A DNA stretch of 61,110 bases from NCBI GenBank assembly GCA_016867235.1, contig VGJY01000005.1:1-61110 (forward strand), written 5' to 3'. The translations under genes and the position numbers were made by a program. Positions 47,606 through 54,809 of the stretch are shown here, in pieces; within the stretch, counting starts at the first letter, position 1; every line of letters starts with the position of its first letter. This DNA is from Candidatus Tanganyikabacteria bacterium. GTDB taxonomy: Bacteria; Cyanobacteriota; Sericytochromatia; S15B-MN24; VGJW01. Below the pieces are notes generated by a model. The model saw only the letters and a list, made by a program, of their open reading frames with translations, was not told the DNA's origin and ran no database searches.

Positions 47606-47834
47606 ACCCGATGGTCTTGCCCTCGAACTGCGCGCGGTAGCGGTAGAGCACGATCGGGACCACCTTGCCCTGCGGGGCCAGGCGTGGGGCTTCCAGGGCC
47701 GTCCAGGCGTACACCAGGTCTATCAGCGCGTTCATCTGCGTGCAGTAGGCCCGCAGGGGCAGGTACGCGAGACCTTCCGACCAGGCACGAGCCCGTGCGC
47801 GTTCGAAGGGATCCAGGTCTTCCCATGAGTTCAT
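47604..47834 (-). CDS. Small orphan protein
   Basis: 76 residues, helical, starting MNSWEDLDPFERARARAWSE. No family or motif is recognised. It is divergent from nothing nearby and precedes the amylase gene only by strand orientation (both minus, amylase ends at 47911 upstream). Composition is typical of a cytoplasmic protein. Confidence 0.5.
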   Translation of the reverse strand: MNSWEDLDPFERARARAWSEGLAYLPLRAYCTQMNALIDLVYAWTALEAPRLAPQGKVVPIVLYRYRAQFEGKTIG

Positions 47835-47910
47835 GGGGCCAAGCTTAGGCGGGGAGGATTCTCCTGTAAAGTGCCGAAATCACGCCACTTTCAGGCCGCA
47901 AGCCCGGAGA

Positions 47911-49470
47911 TCAGCGCCTGCCTCCCTTGGCGGGATCGGCCACCAGGATCGCGCCGCCCGGGGCCACGCCTCCGAGGACCACCTGGCCGCCGGAAGCCTG
48001 GTAGGTCTTGCCCGAGAGCAGATCGACCAGCCGGGTGCCATCGGCGAACTTGGTCTCCTTGAGCGGGACCGCGACATCCTGGGCGCCGGAGCCTGCATTC
48101 ATCACCACCAGCACCCGGTCGCCGCCGTCGCGCTCGCGGTAGTAGGCCCAGAGGCGCTTGTCGTTGTGGCGCATGACGGTGTGGAACCAGCCGTCGCGCA
48201 GCGCGGGATGCGCCTTGCGGATGTTGATCAACTTCTGGTACCAGGCCAGCATCGGCCGATCCCACGAGGAGCCCGACCAGTCGAAGCAACGCCGGTCGTC
48301 GGGGTCCTTGCCGCCTTCCATGCCCACCTCGTCGCCGTAGTAGACGACCGGGGCGCCCGGGTAGGTCATCTGGATGAGCGCCGCCACGCGCTGGTTGGCG
48401 CCGCTGCCTACCAGGGTGCGCAAGCGCTCCACGTCGTGGCTGCCCAGGATGTTGAACATCCCGTTGGTCGCGGTGCCCTGGTTGCCGCGCTGGCCGGCCA
48501 GGTAGGTGTCCAGCTGATCCACGCTGATGCGCCGCTCGCCCACGTAGGTGAGGATGTCCTTGCGGAACGGGTAGTTCATCGTGGCGTCGAACTTGTCGCC
48601 CTGGATCCACGGGCTCGGATCGTCCCAGATCTCGCCCACGATGTAGGCCTCCGGGTTGATCGCCCGCACCCTGGCGCGGAAGCGCTCCCAGAAGCCGGGC
48701 AGGTTGACCTCGTTGGGCACGTCGAGTCGCCAGCCGTCGATGCCCTGGCGGCCCCAGAAGTCCACGACCTTGTCCAGCACGTAATTCGGGACGGCGGGGT
48801 TGTTGAAATTCAGCTTGGGCAGCGAGCCGAAGCCCCACCAGGAATCGTAGTTGGGCTTGGGCTTGTAGACGACCGGGTAGCCGTAGATGTTGTAGTGGTG
48901 CCAGTAGGGCGAGACCTTGCCGCTCGCCGAGGCATCCTGGAACCAGTGGTGCGCGTCGCCGGTGTGGTTGAAGACGCCGTCGAGTAGCAACCGCATCTTG
49001 CGCTTCTTGAGGTCGGCGACCAGATCGCGGAAATCCTGCATGGTGCCGAAGCCGGGATCGATCTGCATGTAGTCGCGCGTGTCGTACTTGTGGTTGGAGT
49101 TGGCCGCGAAGATGGGATTGAGGTAGAGGGCCGTCACGCCCAGCGACTGCAGGTAGTCGAGATTCTGGCGGATACCCTTGAGATCGCCGCCCATGAAGTT
49201 GTCGTAGGTGGGCTTGCTGCCCCAGGGCTCGCTGCCGGGCGGATCGTTGCGCTTGTCGCCATTTGCGAAGCGCTCGGGGAAGATCTGGTAGAAGACCGCG
49301 TCCTTGGCCCACTGCGGCGGATCCACGTAGCGCGGCTTGAGGGCGCTTGCCGCCTGCGGCCCGCCCGCGTCGCCGCGCAGGCCGGGGATCGCCAGCGCCC
49401 CGCAGCCAGCCACGACGGTCACCACCGTTGCCAAGGCGACGCTCTGCCCCACGAATGACCGCATACGCAC
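47911..49470 (-). CDS. GH13 alpha-amylase-family lipoprotein
   Basis: 519 residues with a lipobox (VVAGC, Cys23). The (beta/alpha)8 barrel starts at VFYQIFPERFANGD, a start typical of cyclomaltodextrinase/neopullulanase-like GH13 enzymes. Catalytic residues are Asp250 (GWRLDVPNE), Glu280 (VGEIWDD) and Asp346 (LGSHDVER). A C-terminal beta domain follows from about 440. It should hydrolyse alpha-1,4 or alpha-1,6 glucans outside the cytoplasm. It has no linked transport genes. Confidence 0.9.
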   Translation of the reverse strand: MRMRSFVGQSVALATVVTVVAGCGALAIPGLRGDAGGPQAASALKPRYVDPPQWAKDAVFYQIFPERFANGDKRNDPPGSEPWGSKPTYDNFMGGDLKGIRQNLDYLQSLGVTALYLNPIFAANSNHKYDTRDYMQIDPGFGTMQDFRDLVADLKKRKMRLLLDGVFNHTGDAHHWFQDASASGKVSPYWHHYNIYGYPVVYKPKPNYDSWWGFGSLPKLNFNNPAVPNYVLDKVVDFWGRQGIDGWRLDVPNEVNLPGFWERFRARVRAINPEAYIVGEIWDDPSPWIQGDKFDATMNYPFRKDILTYVGERRISVDQLDTYLAGQRGNQGTATNGMFNILGSHDVERLRTLVGSGANQRVAALIQMTYPGAPVVYYGDEVGMEGGKDPDDRRCFDWSGSSWDRPMLAWYQKLINIRKAHPALRDGWFHTVMRHNDKRLWAYYRERDGGDRVLVVMNAGSGAQDVAVPLKETKFADGTRLVDLLSGKTYQASGGQVVLGGVAPGGAILVADPAKGGRR

Positions 49471-49536
49471 TCCCGAGATTAAGGGAATCCTAACGCTACT
49501 TTAAATCTTTATAGTCGGGAGATCCAGTAAACTTTC

Positions 49537-49743
49537 ATGGTGAATTTCGAGGAAGTCCGGAAAGCGCTCGAAGAAGCCCTCCGCGCCGGGTATCGGGAGC
49601 AGATAGACCTGGTGGGCGCGGTCGACGCGACCTATGAGTTCCTGGAAGCCTGCGCCGAGGACCTCAGCGACGACCAGGTGCTGACGCTGCGCGTCATGCT
49701 GGCCCAGGCCGAGACGCAACTCGGCCGCTACTTCGGGATGTGA
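49537..49743 (+). CDS. Small acidic orphan protein
   Basis: 68 residues, helical and acidic, with a sequence ending VMLAQAETQLGRYFG. No family is recognised. A TATAGT -10-like hexamer lies at 49510-49515, but no matching -35 is seen. Its stop is 3 nt from the convergent selenoprotein stop. Confidence 0.5.
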   Translation: MVNFEEVRKALEEALRAGYREQIDLVGAVDATYEFLEACAEDLSDDQVLTLRVMLAQAETQLGRYFGM

Positions 49744-49746
49744 CCG

Positions 49747-50325
49747 TCAGAAGCTCTTGAGGAGCAGATCCACGGGCGGGCGGTCGCTCGCGTCCTTGCC
49801 GATGTACGCGAAGCGGATCTTGCCGACCTTGTCGACGATGAAGGCCGCCGGCTTGGAGTACGTGTTGTTCTTCTCGCGGCCTCCGTACCGATCGATCGCC
49901 TTGTACTGCGGATCGGCCAGCAACGGGAACGGGAGGTGCAATTCGTCCTTGAAGCGCTTCTGGGTGATGGCGTCCTCGTAGCTGATGGCCACGGTCTCGC
50001 CGCGGGCCTGGATCTTCGGGTGGGCATCACGCAACTGCGTGAGATGATGCTGGCAATGCCCTCAGGTGTGGGTACGGAAGAAGACCAGCATGACCTCGCG
50101 GCCCCGGTGATCCGCGAGCCGGAAGGGCGCCCCGTCGGAGCTCTCCAGGGTGAAGTCCGGGGCGACGTCGCCCACCTGGGGCGGCCCCGTCCGGACGGGC
50201 GTGCTGGGTGAAGCGATCAACCATGTGATGCCGGCACCCACCAGGGCCACCAATCCGATCGCTACGGGCATGACTGGCGAGCGGCGCGGCTTGTCGGCTG
50301 GCGCCACGGAAGGGTCATTGGACAT
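49747..50325 (-). CDS. Peroxiredoxin-like protein, probable selenoprotein (UGA = Sec88)
   Basis: Two minus-strand reading frames, 50325-50065 and 50061-49747, are in the same frame and are separated by a single TGA at 50062-50064. Read through, they give a 192-residue protein: an N-terminal membrane anchor (AIGLVALVGAGITWLIA), then the thioredoxin-fold core GDVAPDFTLESSDG, VMLVFFRTHT-U-GHCQHHLTQL and the C-terminal RFKDELHLPFPLLADP and PAAFIVDKVGKIRF. The TGA occupies the peroxidatic cysteine position (FFR..UxxC), with Cys91 as the second residue. A hairpin follows directly. It probably reduces peroxides or disulfides outside the cytoplasmic membrane. Confidence 0.8.
50022..50061 (-). promoter_or_regulatory. 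SECIS-like hairpin downstream of the in-frame UGA
   Basis: On the minus strand, directly after UGA, an apical stem TCACGC/GCGTGA with an AGTT loop starts 19 nt downstream, and GGGCA pairs with TGCCC at the base. Loop distance (25 nt), a G within the first two loop bases and a 6-bp upper stem agree with bacterial SECIS rules. Confidence 0.65.
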
Positions 50326-50370
50326 GCGGCCATTTTAGGTCGCGCCGCGCGCATCCGCCATGGCCACCTG

Positions 50371-51621
50371 TCACCGGATCGGCTGCGATGACCTACCCAC
50401 CGCGAAGCGCGAAGCGCCGAACCTCGCGAGATCGCGGCCCGTGCCGCCCGCTTCCGCGAGTTCGACCAGCAACTTGCCCACCAGGATGCTGAACTTGAAG
50501 CCGTGGCCGGAGCAGGCCGAGGCGAACCAGGCGCCGGCCAGGTGCGGCACGCGGTCGATCACGAAGTCATGGTCGGGCGTCATGGTATACAGGCAGGTGC
50601 TCCGCGCGACGATCTGCCCGGCGCCCAGGTCCGGCAGGCGATGCCGCAGGTAGCCCGTGAGCGCCGCCACGTGCTCGGCCTCCCCGGCCCCACTCGCTGC
50701 ATCGGTGGCGCAGGCCTCCGTGCCTGCGTCCTGGAGGCGCCAGGCCGTTCGACCGCCGCTATCGGGCGCGTCGGGATCCACTTCGGGACCCGCCTCGTGC
50801 AGGGCGACTTTCACGCCCGGCGCCCCGGGGTGCGACGGGAAGCCGTACATCGCCCGCTCCGGATCGTGCCCGGCGATGGCCGGCACGGCGTCGATCCACA
50901 CGGGGAAACGACCGAGGGCGAAGCGCGACGGCCCCGGCCGCGAGGCGGGCCGCACGTAGATCACGCGCTGCAACGTCGGGCGCAGCGGCAGGCCGAGGTC
51001 GGCGAGCAATTGCGGGGTCCAGGCGCCGGCGGCAAACAGGACCCGGTCGAAGCTGCCCTGCTCCCCGTCCTCCGCCACGACGCGCAGGCCGCCCTCGATC
51101 GGCCGCACCTCGCGCACCCGCGCGCCCTCGCACAGGCGCGCCCCGTGGGCGCGTGTCACCCGCATCTGCGCCCGCACGCACTCGGAGGCCCGCAGGATGC
51201 CCGCATCGTCCTGGTAGACGACGCAATCGTCGTCCTTGAAGGCGAATGCCGGAAACAGTTCGGTGGCCTCCGCCGGCGCCAGCACGTCGTAGGGCACGCC
51301 GCAGTCTTCCAGGGCCTTCAGGGTGCCCGCCAGGTGGAGATGATCGGCCGGCCCGAAGTAGATGCCGCCGGTGCGGATGCGCAACTCGGCGTTCGCTTCG
51401 ACCTCGAGATCGTCCCAGAGGGCGTAGGCCTCGCCCATGAGTTCCGTGTAGAGCCGATCGGGGTAGGTCCGGCGGATGATCCGCGACGGCCCGTGGGAGC
51501 TGCCGCGATCGTGATCCAGGCCGAACTGCTCGAAGACCGTCACCCGGTGCCCCGCCCTGGCGGCGAAGCGCGCCGCGGCCGTACCGACCGCGCCAGCACC
51601 CAGGATGGCGATGTTGAGCAT
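50371..51621 (-). CDS. FAD-dependent amine oxidase, sarcosine/N-methyltryptophan oxidase-like
   Basis: 416 residues. The FAD Rossmann motif GAGAVGTAAARFAARAG opens the protein, and SSHGPSRIIRRTYPD, FAAGAWTPQLLADLGL and TPDHDFVIDR are typical of monomeric sarcosine oxidase/SolA enzymes, which oxidise N-methyl amino acids with oxygen. The covalent-FAD cysteine region CSGHGFKFS is present near the C-terminus. Between about residues 287 and 313 the chain contains an extra stretch (AWRLQDAGTEACATDAASGA) that is encoded by the 80-bp repeat and has no counterpart in the family. It is a gene with an in-frame insertion that stays open. Confidence 0.85.
   Translation of the reverse strand: MLNIAILGAGAVGTAAARFAARAGHRVTVFEQFGLDHDRGSSHGPSRIIRRTYPDRLYTELMGEAYALWDDLEVEANAELRIRTGGIYFGPADHLHLAGTLKALEDCGVPYDVLAPAEATELFPAFAFKDDDCVVYQDDAGILRASECVRAQMRVTRAHGARLCEGARVREVRPIEGGLRVVAEDGEQGSFDRVLFAAGAWTPQLLADLGLPLRPTLQRVIYVRPASRPGPSRFALGRFPVWIDAVPAIAGHDPERAMYGFPSHPGAPGVKVALHEAGPEVDPDAPDSGGRTAWRLQDAGTEACATDAASGAGEAEHVAALTGYLRHRLPDLGAGQIVARSTCLYTMTPDHDFVIDRVPHLAGAWFASACSGHGFKFSILVGKLLVELAEAGGTGRDLARFGASRFAVGRSSQPIR
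50684..50763. repeat. 80-bp dispersed repeat, coding copy inside the FAD oxidase
   Basis: Same sequence as 33108-33187 at 71 of 80 positions, no gaps. In the minus-strand gene it is read in frame as about 27 residues and adds no stop. CGCAGGC/GCCTGCG and TGGCGC/GCGCCA form internal inverted repeats. Confidence 0.85.
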
Positions 51622-51633
51622 GCGTGACCTCTG

Positions 51634-53610
51634 CTAGGGGAGTGCGACGTAGCGGATGCGCGAGTTGCTGTAGTCCGCGATGAACAGGTTGCCGGCCCGA
51701 TCGGCGGCCACGCCGCTCGTCCGGAAGAACGCCGCCGCCTTGGGATCGCCGCCGTCGCCCGAGAAGCCGTCGGCGCCGCTCCCCGCGACCAGGGTGATCG
51801 CCTTGGTGGTGGCGTCCACGCGGTAGATCTGGTTCGATCCCGGCCCCCAGGTGGGGAAGAAGACGTTGCCCGCCGCGTCGACCCACAGGTCCTGCCACGG
51901 AGCCGGGGAGTGGGTGACGTAGGTGGTGACCTGCTTCGTGACGGGATCGAGGCGGGCGATGCTGCCGTTGTCGATGTACAGGTACCCGTCGGGGCCGAAG
52001 CGCACGCCGACGCACCCCACGACCGCCACCGTGTCGATGATGCCTGTCGTGGGGTCTATCTTGCGGATACGGCCGTTGTAGTAATCGCAGAAGTAGACGA
52101 CGCCGTTGCGATCGACCGACAAGCCATGAGGGCCGCCCACGATCGCGTTTTTCGCGAGGCCACCGTCGCCTCCCAGGCCGCGCGTCCCGTTGCCCGCCGC
52201 GGTGCTGATCACGCCGCTCTTGTCGACCTTGCGGATGTAGTTGCTGCCGTACTCGGCAATCCACAGGTTGCCCTGGGGATCGTAGTCGATGCCCACGGGC
52301 CCGGAGAGCTGCGCGGCCGTTGCGGAGCCGCCATCGCCGGCGTGCCCGCCGCCGCCGTTGCCGGCCAGGGTGCGCACCACGCCCGTGCGGCGTTCCCAGC
52401 GCCGCACCTGGTTGTGGCCGAGGTCGCCCCAGTAAGGGTTGTCCTGGGCGTCCACCGCCAGGAAGTACGGCAGTCCGAGGTTGGTACGGTCGCCGGGGAG
52501 GCTGTCGCCGTTCTGGGACGTGCGGCCGGTGCCAACGACGGTGGCGACCGTCCCGACGATGCCGTAGAGGTTCGAAACCGGGTAGGTCTCTAGGCCGCGC
52601 CTATACACGACCGCGCCCGACGCCGCCCTGGCGGGGACCGTGACCTGCAGTCGCCGGCGATCGGCCGAGAGCGAGCCGGTCGCCGCCAGGACGCCCACCC
52701 GCGCGATATCGGAGTCCACCGACCCCGCAAACGCGGTGAACCAGACCTCCGCGTCGCCCGACAGGTTGCGGCCGACCAGGGTGATCTGCTGGCCGCGGGC
52801 GGCCTTGGGTTCGGCGAACCCGAGGATCGCGGTCGGCGCCGGCGAGCGCTGGTAGGCCGCGTCGGCGGTGGCTCCGGCCGGATCGCGGAACACCGCCGCG
52901 ATGGGATCGGCGTCGTCGGCCAGCGCGACTGATACCAGGCCGAACACCCGCCTGAACTCGGCGACCGAGACGGCGGGCGTCGCGGTGAAACGGGCATTGA
53001 CGGCGACGCTCCGGCCCTCGACCACCACGTCGCCGTCTGCCGTACCTTGCTCCAGCTTCCCGAAGAGGCTCGAGATGGGCTGCCCCGCGTCGGCATCCTT
53101 GAGGCCCTTGAGACCGGCGAGCGCCGTCACGGCGGTCGTGGCGGCCGTGATGTTGGCGTTGCTGTCGCTGGTGAGGCCGCCCCAGGTTCCGGCGAACCGC
53201 GCGAAGGTCCGCACGCGCACCACCGCCGATCCCGGGGCGTTGAACCCGGCGTCGTCCTTGAGGCCCTTGACGGCTTCGAGGATGTATACCTTGCCGGCAG
53301 ACGGCACGAAGCCGCCGCTGAACGTCAGGAGGAAGCGGCCGCCCGCATCGGTCACGGTGCTCGCGATCGTGAAGCCGGTGGCCGGTTCGATGAGGCTCAC
53401 CGTGGCGCCGGGCGCCACGTCGTCCACGATCGTCGCCTGCACCCTGTAGGTCGGGAAGCGCACGCTCCCCGCGAGGTCGCCGACGGCCACGGCCACCCCG
53501 GGCGCCGGCGCGGCCTCCTGGCGCGCGGCCGGCAAGCCCGCCGGGAAACAACCGGCCACGCCCAGCAGGCCGGCCAGGGCGATCGCGAGTGTCTGGCGCG
53601 CCATCGTCAC
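51634..53610 (-). CDS. NHL-repeat lipoprotein with IPT domain
   Basis: 658 residues with a lipobox (GVAGC, Cys21). A carboxypeptidase-like sandwich (60-115) is followed by a region of uncertain fold, an IPT/TIG-like domain (256-340, GQQITLVGRNLSGDAEVWF) and a C-terminal NHL beta-propeller (370-655) with repeats such as GPVGIDYDPQGNLWIAEYGS. It should be surface-anchored and bind ligands or partners. The start is GTG 53610, overlapping the upstream stop (GTGA). It is the third of a three-gene unit of related lipoproteins. Confidence 0.8.
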   Translation of the reverse strand: MTMARQTLAIALAGLLGVAGCFPAGLPAARQEAAPAPGVAVAVGDLAGSVRFPTYRVQATIVDDVAPGATVSLIEPATGFTIASTVTDAGGRFLLTFSGGFVPSAGKVYILEAVKGLKDDAGFNAPGSAVVRVRTFARFAGTWGGLTSDSNANITAATTAVTALAGLKGLKDADAGQPISSLFGKLEQGTADGDVVVEGRSVAVNARFTATPAVSVAEFRRVFGLVSVALADDADPIAAVFRDPAGATADAAYQRSPAPTAILGFAEPKAARGQQITLVGRNLSGDAEVWFTAFAGSVDSDIARVGVLAATGSLSADRRRLQVTVPARAASGAVVYRRGLETYPVSNLYGIVGTVATVVGTGRTSQNGDSLPGDRTNLGLPYFLAVDAQDNPYWGDLGHNQVRRWERRTGVVRTLAGNGGGGHAGDGGSATAAQLSGPVGIDYDPQGNLWIAEYGSNYIRKVDKSGVISTAAGNGTRGLGGDGGLAKNAIVGGPHGLSVDRNGVVYFCDYYNGRIRKIDPTTGIIDTVAVVGCVGVRFGPDGYLYIDNGSIARLDPVTKQVTTYVTHSPAPWQDLWVDAAGNVFFPTWGPGSNQIYRVDATTKAITLVAGSGADGFSGDGGDPKAAAFFRTSGVAADRAGNLFIADYSNSRIRYVALP

Positions 53611-54809
53611 GACCCCGTATACAGCCGGCGCACGGCCTTGCCGGCCGGGTCGGTCGCGAAGACCTTGCGGCGATCGTCAGGATCGGTGGCCAGACCGCCC
53701 GGCACCCAGGTCTCGGTGCGCGGGTACCGCCTCGCCTGCAGGACGTCTCCGGGCATCGTCTCGATCAGGTACAGGGCCTTGTCGGTGAGGGCCCAGGCCT
53801 TGCCGAGTCCGCCGCTCGCCACCGCGTGGGCGACTTCGCCGGCGCCCAGATCGACCGACCGCGTCGCCCCGGGAGCCACGTGCATGAGCCGTGGCGTGGC
53901 GGCCTTCACGAGCGCCCACGCGCCGCCGCCGTCGGCCGACGCGAGCGCGCCGAGATCGCCACCGAGGGCGATCGCCGCCGACGGGGCGGAAGCCGGCGGG
54001 GCGTACTTGCGGATGGACCCGGAGGCATCGGCGGCCCACACGGCTCCGCCGTCCGCCGCCAGGCCGGCCGGCTTCTCGGCGAAGGCGACGCTCGCGGTGG
54101 CCCCTCCCGAAAGGGTGTAGGCCAGGCCCTCTCCGCCGGTGCCCGCCACCCAGGCCCGGGTGGCGTCCGCCGCGAGCAGGGCGGGCTGGAAGCCAAGCGC
54201 CACCCTGGTGCCGGCGGCGAGCGCCGCACCCGTCAGGCGCTGCAGATCCCGGCTGGTCGCCCCGACCACCCACAAGCCGCCGGCAGCGTCGGGCGAAAGG
54301 GCCACCAGGCCGGTGACTCCGGCCGCATAGGTGAACGCGCCGCCGGGACCCACCGACGGGAACTCGCCGAGCTTGTCATTGGCCAGGATCGCGTAGCCGC
54401 GCCCGGCGGCCGCGAATGCCAGCCGCGAGGTGGCGACGCCGTAGTCGATGGGGGCGCCGTCGCTGTCGCCGTACTTGCGAGGCACCTCGGTCGGCAGCGG
54501 GGTCGCGGTGCCCAGCGGCGTGGGCGTGGGAAGCCGGTCGGTCGCCAGGTCGAGACCACCGGTCACGTCGCCGGATGTCGAGGTGGCGGGCGACGGCGTG
54601 CCCGCCGGCGCGCTGGCGCTGGCGGCCGGACTGGTGGTCCCTTCGGTCGGCGCCGGTGTCCGGCTGGCGGCGGCGCTCCTGGTCGTGCCGGCGCGGCTGC
54701 CGGTGCCGGGATCACCCGTGCAGGACAGCGCGAGCGGAGCAAGCAGGGCGGCCAGCGCCGCGACCGGCACCCGGCGCGCGCGGGCGAAGGCGCTAGCGCG
54801 TCGCGGCAT
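53607..54809 (-). CDS. Secreted beta-propeller-like lipoprotein
   Basis: 400 residues with a lipobox-like site (PLALSC, Cys30). A Ser/Thr/Pro/Ala-rich linker (31-110) precedes about seven short blade-like repeats (LVALSPDAAGGLWVVGATSR, GLAADGGAVWAADASGSIRK), similar to Vgb-type propellers. It lies between two NHL lipoprotein genes and overlaps the end of the upstream one by 17 nt and the start of the downstream one by 4 nt. Function unknown; the three are likely made together. Confidence 0.7.
   Translation of the reverse strand: MPRRASAFARARRVPVAALAALLAPLALSCTGDPGTGSRAGTTRSAAASRTPAPTEGTTSPAASASAPAGTPSPATSTSGDVTGGLDLATDRLPTPTPLGTATPLPTEVPRKYGDSDGAPIDYGVATSRLAFAAAGRGYAILANDKLGEFPSVGPGGAFTYAAGVTGLVALSPDAAGGLWVVGATSRDLQRLTGAALAAGTRVALGFQPALLAADATRAWVAGTGGEGLAYTLSGGATASVAFAEKPAGLAADGGAVWAADASGSIRKYAPPASAPSAAIALGGDLGALASADGGGAWALVKAATPRLMHVAPGATRSVDLGAGEVAHAVASGGLGKAWALTDKALYLIETMPGDVLQARRYPRTETWVPGGLATDPDDRRKVFATDPAGKAVRRLYTGS

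Noticed and set aside
49747-50325. Two separate genes or a plain nonsense mutation
   Set aside because: Frame, domain continuity, the position of UGA at the catalytic residue and the hairpin favour readthrough, although a mutation cannot be fully excluded.
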